From positions 24,538,622-24,602,621 of the forward strand of contig NC_133123.1 in NCBI RefSeq assembly GCF_033568475.1: a stretch of 64,000 nucleotides of DNA, in the 5' to 3' direction. The position numbers and the translations under genes are program-made. How positions within the stretch are numbered: the first letter of the stretch is position 1; the number at the start of each line of letters is the position of its first letter. The DNA is from Henckelia pumila. Lineage: Eukaryota > Streptophyta > Magnoliopsida > Lamiales > Gesneriaceae. This document shows positions 57,578-64,000 of the stretch, piece after piece. The notes under the pieces are model-generated. The model did not search any database. It was not told the origin of the DNA and saw only the letters and a program-made list of their open reading frames with translations.

Positions 57578-58781
57578 TTCGAATTTCTATCTACATTACA
57601 ATCCTCACACTCTCTCCGTAAGGGGGTGATTTGAAATATAATTTCGGTTTAAGAATTTAAAAAAGATACACAGCCAACAAAAAAAAAAATAAAAAAGAAG
57701 AAGAAAAACTTATGTATCTAAAGGATTTAAAAAAGTAAGTTAACATTTCAAGATATTCACGTGTTGGGCTTATATAAACCATTATGGTATTATTTTGTTG
57801 GCCCATGGCATACGTTGATACGTACAATATAGTTGGATGAATAAATGATGTACGATATTTTTGAACCTGTATTTCTCACATTTGTGGCTGATCTTTTTTA
57901 ATAGAACTTTGCAGTTGACAAACGAGTACAAAATATCAGTGTCTAGTTAACATGTTTCGTATCATGTATTAAAAAATTTAATTGATTTCATTGTAGTAAA
58001 TTTAATCTATCCGACTTGTGGTTTTCTAATTCTTAGTTAATGTTTTAAAAAGCGTGAAGGTCGAGTTTCAAACTTTGCAAGCTTACACGAGTTAGTATGA
58101 GCTTAAGGGTGAAAAATCGTTTTTTATTTTTATTATAATTTTAATTATTTTAAAAAAATATTAAATAAAATGACAGATTAACCTAAATATAAGATTTAAT
58201 AGATATTTCAAGTTCAAAGCTATCAATATACATATTTATAAAATTATTTTCATTTAAAAAAAACAAATAAAATCTTTTTTTCTAAAAAGTGGTTGCTTAA
58301 TCGAGCTTAAACGCGATTAAGAATCATTTAAGCAAGTTTTTTTGGAACACTAATCTTAGTATATAAAAAAAAATCCATCTAATAATCTAACTAACGGGAT
58401 AAGCTATCAACGCAAAGGATCTACTGCAAGGTTCGATGTCATTTAAGGTAGTATTTGTAAATGCTTAAAGTTTTGAGGGAAAAAAAGTTTATAATCATTT
58501 TTTGAAAGTATTTCCAAATTCTAATAAAAAAAAATTACAAACTTTGATATAGAAAAAGTGATTAAATAATTAATTGGCCTCTCCGATATAACTCTCGAGA
58601 TGGAGCACCTCAGGGCCAGACCTGAAGGGAGATGCAAGAGACTCAGACCCAAATATTTTGAAAGCCTCAAACAGTTTAAAAATCAGTATTGAATTGTAGA
58701 GATCCAAAAAATTAATTTCGATTTTTACACCTAAAAAGCCCATGAAAATATAGGCACAAACAAATAATGTCCAGTTTTGTT
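57578..58781. other. Non-coding DNA
   Basis: AT-rich, without open frames or clear repeats. A short more balanced stretch at 58580-58770 is unassigned. Confidence 0.45.
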
Positions 58782-59615
58782 GGAAATATTGTCAAAATGG
58801 TTTTGTAAGTTTGCTTATTTTGTGTTTTGGTCCTGTAAGTATTTAATTTTGGATTTTGGTCCTATAAGTTAAGTTATAATTGGTTTTTAGTCCTTTTTTC
58901 ATAGAATGCTGACGTGACATCAGAAAATGCTGACGTGACAGCTAAAAATGCTTAAGTGGCATTGAAAAATGATGATGTGTCTGTAGGGGCATCAAAAATT
59001 AAATGTTATGTTTTCAAAATCGGACTGTAGCGACTGGTTCGACCAAGAACCGATCACTGATTTGATCCGAAATACTTCCAAAAACCGTTTTAATAGTTGA
59101 ACTGGCAGAACTGATTAAGAACCGAAAAATTAGTTTTTTTCGATTTTTTTTTTAAAAATAGTTTTTTATTTTAAAACCTTAATTTAATATTTTATTATAT
59201 ATATATACATGATTATTTGAAATTTTTTTCTTCGTTAAAAATATTATTTATTAATATTAGAGTTTATAATTTTTTTTAATATATTTATATAATTATTTAA
59301 TTTTCAAACTATGATAAATATATTTTTTTCTATTTATATACATTTTTTAAGTTTTTATAATTTAAAATATATTATTAATTATATTTATATTATATAAACT
59401 ATTTTCCAATCAGACCGTCCGGTTAAAAAAGTTCAACCAGTTTGATCGTTTTTTTAAGTTAGATCGGTTTGATCATTAGTCCGGTTATAAAAACATTGCT
59501 TAAATGAAAAAGGACTAACCAAAATATAACTAAACTTACAGGACCAAAACACAAAATTGAATACTTACAGGACCAAATAACAAAACAATCAAACTTACTA
59601 TTTTGGCTATTATCC
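58782..59615. mobile_element. Mutator-like element with long inverted arms
   Basis: 834 bp. CCAGTTTTGTT occurs on both sides (58771-58781 and 59615-59625), a match of up to 11 bases, in line with a 9-11 bp Mutator-type duplication. The arms hold inverted copies of TTTTGGTCCTGTAAGTAT and TAGTCCTTTTT. A second element (59006-59499) seems nested inside. Confidence 0.78.
59006..59499. mobile_element. Probable nested non-autonomous element with CGGAC-type ends
   Basis: Ends ATGTTTTCAAAATCGGAC and, inverted, ATGTTTTTATAACCGGAC. TTAAATG flanks both sides (58999-59005 and 59500-59506). The interior has GGTTCGACCA and CCAGTTTGATCG words and an AT-rich core. hAT-like by its 7-8 bp duplication, but the tips are less typical. 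Confidence 0.55.
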
Positions 59616-59670
59616 CAGTTTTGTTTATTGGACTTAGTCATGTAGATGCAAAAAACTTGAGCCAGGTCTA

Positions 59671-60206
59671 GAGCTGTCAAACTGATCAACCCATGGCGGA
59701 GCGGGTCGGCCCACCAAAAATCCACCTTTAGACGGGTCGATGGCGGGCCGACCCACCATTCTGGCGGGTCAAAAATCCTCAACCCAACCCAACCCAAGGT
59801 GGGTTGTGGGTTAGGCGGACCGGCCCGCGGGTTGGCTCACGACAAATAAAAATAAATAAATAAAATTATAATTAATTATAAATATCATTTCATAAATAAA
59901 TATTAATAGAAATATATTAATAAAAATTTAAATTATTGATTTCATGTGTGTAAATTTTATATAAAGTAATTAATACAAAAAAAATTCATAACTTTTATTA
60001 AAAAATACATATATCATAATAAAAATAAATATAAATTATTAATCCTCCAGGCCCGCGGCGGACCAACTCGCGCGGGTCGCGGACCTTGGTGGGTTGGCCC
60101 ATCTAAGCCCACCTTTTGTTGGGTTGAAAAAATGTCAACCCAACCCACTTAAATTATGTGGCGGGTCAGGCCGATCCGACGGACCTAACCCAAATTGACG
60201 ACTCTA
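59671..60206. mobile_element. hAT-like element with CGGGTCGGCCCACC / GGGTTGG repeats, perfect 8 bp TSD
   Basis: 536 bp. GCCAGGTC is duplicated at 59663-59670 and 60207-60214. Ends TAGAGCTGTCAA and, inverted, TAGAGTCGTCAA. Each side is about 150 bp of GC-rich words (GGCGGGTC, CAACCCAACCC, GGCCCGCGG) around an AT-rich core. Repeat type resembles 10804-11126. Confidence 0.9.
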
Positions 60207-60879
60207 GCCAGGTCCTATTGCCATTTTTTTTTTGTTTCTATGCCGGAGTCATTCATCTCAAATGTAAAAAGATTTGATTAAAAAAAATGTAAAAAGATGG
60301 AAATGAAAATAATGAAACTATTGTTAAAAAATAGGTGGGTCAAGACTCAAAAATGGGTTAGAATTTTGTTTTATTTTTGAATGTATCTATTTCACGTACT
60401 TTTTGCTAATGTCAAAGAATAATTCTCCAACATTATGTGTACTGGCAACCGTAATGCATGCAATGTGTATGTAACATAATCCAAACAAAAACAAAACATT
60501 TGCACGTACTGCAATATTTGCAAAATCATGAGAAGAATAACCACAATATTTGTCAAATCAGTAGAAAGGTAAAACCTAATAAAAGAGAACAAAACTTATA
60601 GAATGATAGGTCGAGAGAGTTTTGTGGTAGAAAAAAAGTGCATCGCGATTTAAAAGAGTTGGTGAAGAAACCAAAACTATATATATTATTATTTTGTTCC
60701 TAAAATAAATGAATCTCAATGTGTTTATGATAGTTATGTAAAATTAGAATAGTAATCAGTTAAGAGAAAGAAAAAAAGCAAGCCCTTTTCTTTTGTATAC
60801 TAGTAGAGATTTTTTTATTTTTTTTTACCATAGTTAGTTTCATTACGTGTCTACTTATTTCTTTCAGAACTTGAAATTT
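60207..60879. other. Non-coding DNA
   Basis: AT-rich, no supported gene. The minus-strand frame at 60392-60592 has no recognisable motif. Confidence 0.45.
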
Positions 60880-61080
60880 TAGGAGTGTCAAAAATGAACT
60901 CAACCCGTCAACTCGATATGAGTCGACCCAAAAATATTGGGTTAGGGTTGAGGCTTTTTTTGGTTTGGGTCGAATTGGGCTGGACCCAAAATCTAACCCG
61001 GAAATTTAATCAGGTCGGGTTGATCCGGGATGATCTGAAATTTTTATTATTATTATTTTTATATAAAATCAAGAAAGATT
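60880..61080. mobile_element. Left part of a hAT-like element with GACCCAAAA / GGGTTGGG words
   Basis: Starts TAGGAGTGTCAAAAATGAAC, the same tip type as the other hAT-like elements, and continues with AACCCGTCAACTCG, GGGTTAGGGTTGAGG and CGGGTTGATCCGGG. No right tip (TTGACACTCCTA-like) was found in the next kilobase, so the copy is truncated. Confidence 0.55.
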
Positions 61081-63535
61081 TGATATCGTAGATTTTCATC
61101 ATTTAATATTTATTTTGTAAAATTTTAATTTTAAAAAAATAATTGTTTATTTTTTTGTAGTAGGTATACTCTAAATTTTTATAATTAGAATTTCAAATTT
61201 AATTATATATATGCTTAGTTTTTGTTATTATGTTATCAAACTAAATTTTATTTTTATTATTGTGTGTTTTGACTTTTTATGTAATTATTTTATTAAAAAA
61301 AAAAAATTTTTAAAAAGGGATTAGTTCGGTTCTCAGCCTAGCAGGGGTTCGAATCTAGCATTTTCAGTTTGGTTGGGGTTGATATTTGATCCTCGTAGTG
61401 GTTCAATTCTCGACTGAGGTGCGCCGCAAGCACAAAAACACCGCGAACACTGGCTCGCACGATATGAAAATATCAAAAAATGTTTGATTTTTATATACCC
61501 TTTTCTGACTTTGATAGCTTATTTTGATTCTGGTCGTTCGAAATGGACAGGGATAAAAAGGAAGGACTTGTGAATGACAACGGGTTTCAGTTGGGAATGA
61601 GAATTGTTTATAAGATTCTGGGAATTATGAATGATCATTATTATACAGAACGCGTGATAAGTTACAAGTTCAGGAACCCACGATTCATATGTAGATTTTG
61701 TTTCTTTTAAGTTCTGTTCAGGCTTCTATTCTGTTCATATTTCGGCAAATTACATGATATTTACGTTTTGAAATCGTTTCTGTGATTATTTTATGATGTT
61801 TGATACTTATGTTTATGAGTTGGCTATGCACTGTTTGTCTAAAATATGTTTTGAGTGCTTTAGATGACATCTTGGGGAAAAAAAAGGTTTTTTTTTTTAG
61901 TTTGAGTTTTGAGATATTTGGATAACTTATATGTTCCGACTATAAATATTGTTTAAACTTTGTTGTTTGAGTTATTCATTTTTGTTTTGCGAACTTGTGT
62001 TTGCTGATTCTCGGTTAAGAGTCTATTCTCGTGCAGTAGATTATTGTTCTGAATGTTCCATCTCCGTTCAGTTCATATGTTTCAGCACATTCTCATTTGT
62101 TTGGTCGAAGCCGTTAGTAAGATAGCTAGACTTTGCTTTCAGTTATCTGTTTTTTCTCGAGCTAACAAAACTGTTTGTCGATAGACTGGTTACAGGGGAC
62201 AAGGGGACACTTGCCTCTGCTCTGCCTCTCAAGGTTGCTTTTGGAATGAGCCATTACATATCTCATATCCATTTGTAGATTGGCTTTTGACTAAACTACA
62301 TGTATTTTCCTTTGACTGTGAGCTACATGTATTGGCAAGTGACATCAGCTTTGTATCTCTATTGCTATTTGCTAGTTTTTTTGTAACAAATGTGCATGTA
62401 GATCTGCATTCATTTGTTGTGATGCAGGATTTAATCGCCCTATCCCAACTGGAATCTCAGTTAATTTAGCTCATTTTATGTGACAGGAACGGCGTTTCCT
62501 GTCACATATCTAGTTTATTGTCATCTTACAACTTGTTTAGCTTTAACTTTTGGTTGTGTTTGAGTTGGTTATTTATTTAGCTCGAGGAACTTTTGACATG
62601 ATTATGGGTTGGTCCTGTAATCTTATAATTGTTCTCTTGATAACTGGGAAAAAGGTGAGAAACGGTAGTGTATGAGTACTGCTGTTTTTTCTTCTTTCAG
62701 AATCAGTAAATTGTTCTTTTTTTTTTTTGTACTTTGATTTGAAAAGAGATTTGTATTGGCTATATTGTCCAAATTGTTTCTTTGTTTTGTCATGTTTCTA
62801 GTTTGTGGAGCATGAATCTGATCCGTTGTTTCACAATTAACTTAAATGACATTACCGCCTTCAAGGAGACAAGGACACAGTTATGATGTTACTGCCTTCA
62901 AGGACACAGTTTGGGAAACAGACAAGGTTCTACGACTAATTTTTATACTTCAGCTTGACTGCTCTGTGAGTTTGGTTACAAATGAGTAAAGCCTTCTTTG
63001 TTTCGAAACAATGGCAACAGTTCAAGCTGAATACACACAACATACTACAGGCTTTTGCGAGATTCTCTTATTTGTCGTTATTCTCTATTCAGATTAAAAT
63101 GATAAGTGCTTGCGCAAAGGTGTTAAAACTTATCTTTTGTACAATCTCAAATGAAAAGTCTGTAGCTTTGTGCACAATTTGTTTGCTATTGTTAAGGAGG
63201 TTTGTTTAGCCACATTCTTTGTGCATTCCGATCTAAGTTGTCTGTCACTTTAGAAGAGAATTCAAACTAGAATTAAAGCATGATAGATCATGTTACAAAT
63301 GGAAATCAATAAGAATTTTGAAATCTAGAGAAGAGATTGTGACTCTCTGACTTTTTAGGATAAAAACTCATTTTGGTCAGAGTTATACTAGGGAAATGGG
63401 GTTTGCCAATGCTACCCCATCTCAACTCTCTTCCCTCAGTACTTGCAATGCATATTATCTGTACCTTTACATCTATTCTCACTACCACTTAACGCTTTAT
63501 TGAAGTTCATCAATCAGAGTATGCTAGTAAAACGA
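61081..63535. other. Unassigned DNA downstream of the MATE gene
   Basis: More balanced composition than the rest and T-rich on the plus strand, but no coding motif on either strand. A perfect 13 bp inverted repeat (TATGTGACAGGAA) lies at 62477-62489 and 62496-62508. The last few hundred bases probably hold the 3' UTR of the transporter gene. Confidence 0.45.
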
Positions 63536-64000
63536 TCAGCTTAAGAGAGGGGCTTCCAAGTCATTCTTAATGCCTTCTTTTTCTTGAGTTAGTTCCTTAG
63601 CTCTGCTGGCTTGCTGCTCCCAATTTGTGTAAAACAGAGTGCAAACCATCATGCATGTACATGAAACTTCTGCTGCTGCAAGCCCAAACCACAGCCCAAC
63701 GAAGCCCATATTAAATCTGAAGGCCAACAGAACTGCAACTGGTAAACCGATAAGATAGAAGGACACAAAATTTATGTTGCATGCCATTTTTGGCCGAGCA
63801 CATCCTACTAAAATCCCGCATGCCGTTGTCTGCGGGCTGTTACCTAGTTCGCAAAACCCCAATATAGGAAGAGTAATGGATGTCAAATAAAGAATCTGTG
63901 GTTCACTAGAAAATAGTGTTCCCCATAGATCTCGTACTGCAATCGTGAAAAGGAAGGCCAGAATTCCCCATAGAATTGATAGAGTGAGTCCCATAACTGT
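63536..64000 (-). CDS. MATE-family transporter (DTX type), C-terminal part
   Basis: Membrane antiporters of the MATE/DETOXIFICATION family export metabolites, toxins or hormones using proton or sodium gradients. The frame is open to the window edge (codons ACA GTT precede the Met at 63994), so the true start lies outside. Stop codon at 63536-63538. The visible 154 residues hold about four membrane segments, matching the last four of the usual twelve: around SILWGILAFLFTI, YLTSITLPILGF, NFVSFYLIGLPVAVLLAF and GLWFGLAAAEVSCTCMMV. The block ELGNSPQTTACGILVGCARPK resembles the DTX48-50 subgroup. The cytosolic tail ends EAPLLS. No intron is visible in this part. Family assignment is firm; substrate cannot be told. 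Confidence 0.9.
   Translation of the reverse strand, partial: TVMGLTLSILWGILAFLFTIAVRDLWGTLFSSEPQILYLTSITLPILGFCELGNSPQTTACGILVGCARPKMACNINFVSFYLIGLPVAVLLAFRFNMGFVGLWFGLAAAEVSCTCMMVCTLFYTNWEQQASRAKELTQEKEGIKNDLEAPLLS

Noticed and set aside
58600..58770. More GC-balanced stretch that might be an exon remnant
   Set aside because: No open frame or splice pattern gives a recognisable protein.

Overview
The window is nuclear DNA of a flowering plant. It is AT-rich, intron-containing and gene-poor, and most of it is transposable elements. The element types (Tekay-like Ty3 retrotransposons primed by initiator Met tRNA, Tat-like LTR pieces, a plant CACTA relic, many hAT and Mutator-type MITEs) and an alpha-expansin gene all indicate an angiosperm. 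A repeat carrying GTGAGACCGTCTCA would suit an asterid, but that is only a weak hint. No bacterial, organellar or defence-type system is visible.

Layout. 145-9667 is a complete Ty3 retrotransposon on the minus strand, with 2.2 kb LTRs and a degraded pol. 10291-18148 is a dense block of small DNA transposons, several with intact target-site duplications (TSDs) and one nested in another. 18600-20741 holds fold-back repeats, a complex tandem array and TA microsatellites. 22064-24905 is a CACTA relic with Transposase_24 coding remains. 25185-30880 is mostly unassigned AT-rich DNA with a Tourist-like MITE and a Tat-type LTR piece. 31222-40059 is a second complete Ty3 element on the plus strand, inserted into a roughly 100 bp Tourist-like MITE. 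A Tat-type LTR remnant follows (about 40465-41300), then a solo LTR (41310-42703), hAT-like elements and further MITEs to 48869. 48870-55390 is AT-rich with LTR remnants.

There are two host genes. One is a complete three-exon alpha-expansin at 55479-56746 on the plus strand, a secreted wall-loosening protein. The other is the 3' end of a MATE-family transporter on the minus strand at 63536-64000, whose gene continues beyond the window. They are unrelated in function and about 7 kb apart, separated by more MITEs (57179-61080) and unassigned sequence.

The most informative content is the transposon stratigraphy. Seven insertions have perfect 9-11 bp duplications of Mutator type and three have perfect 8 bp duplications of hAT type. 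There are 5 bp duplications for one complete retrotransposon and the solo LTR, and one mismatched duplication for the other retrotransposon. The hAT-like elements share a terminal pattern close to TAGGGNTGNCAA, yet each is filled near its ends with a different short repeat. Both retrotransposons place a CpG-rich inverted-repeat segment at the same distance from the end of the LTR. All coordinates and alignments were read by eye, so percent identities are not given.
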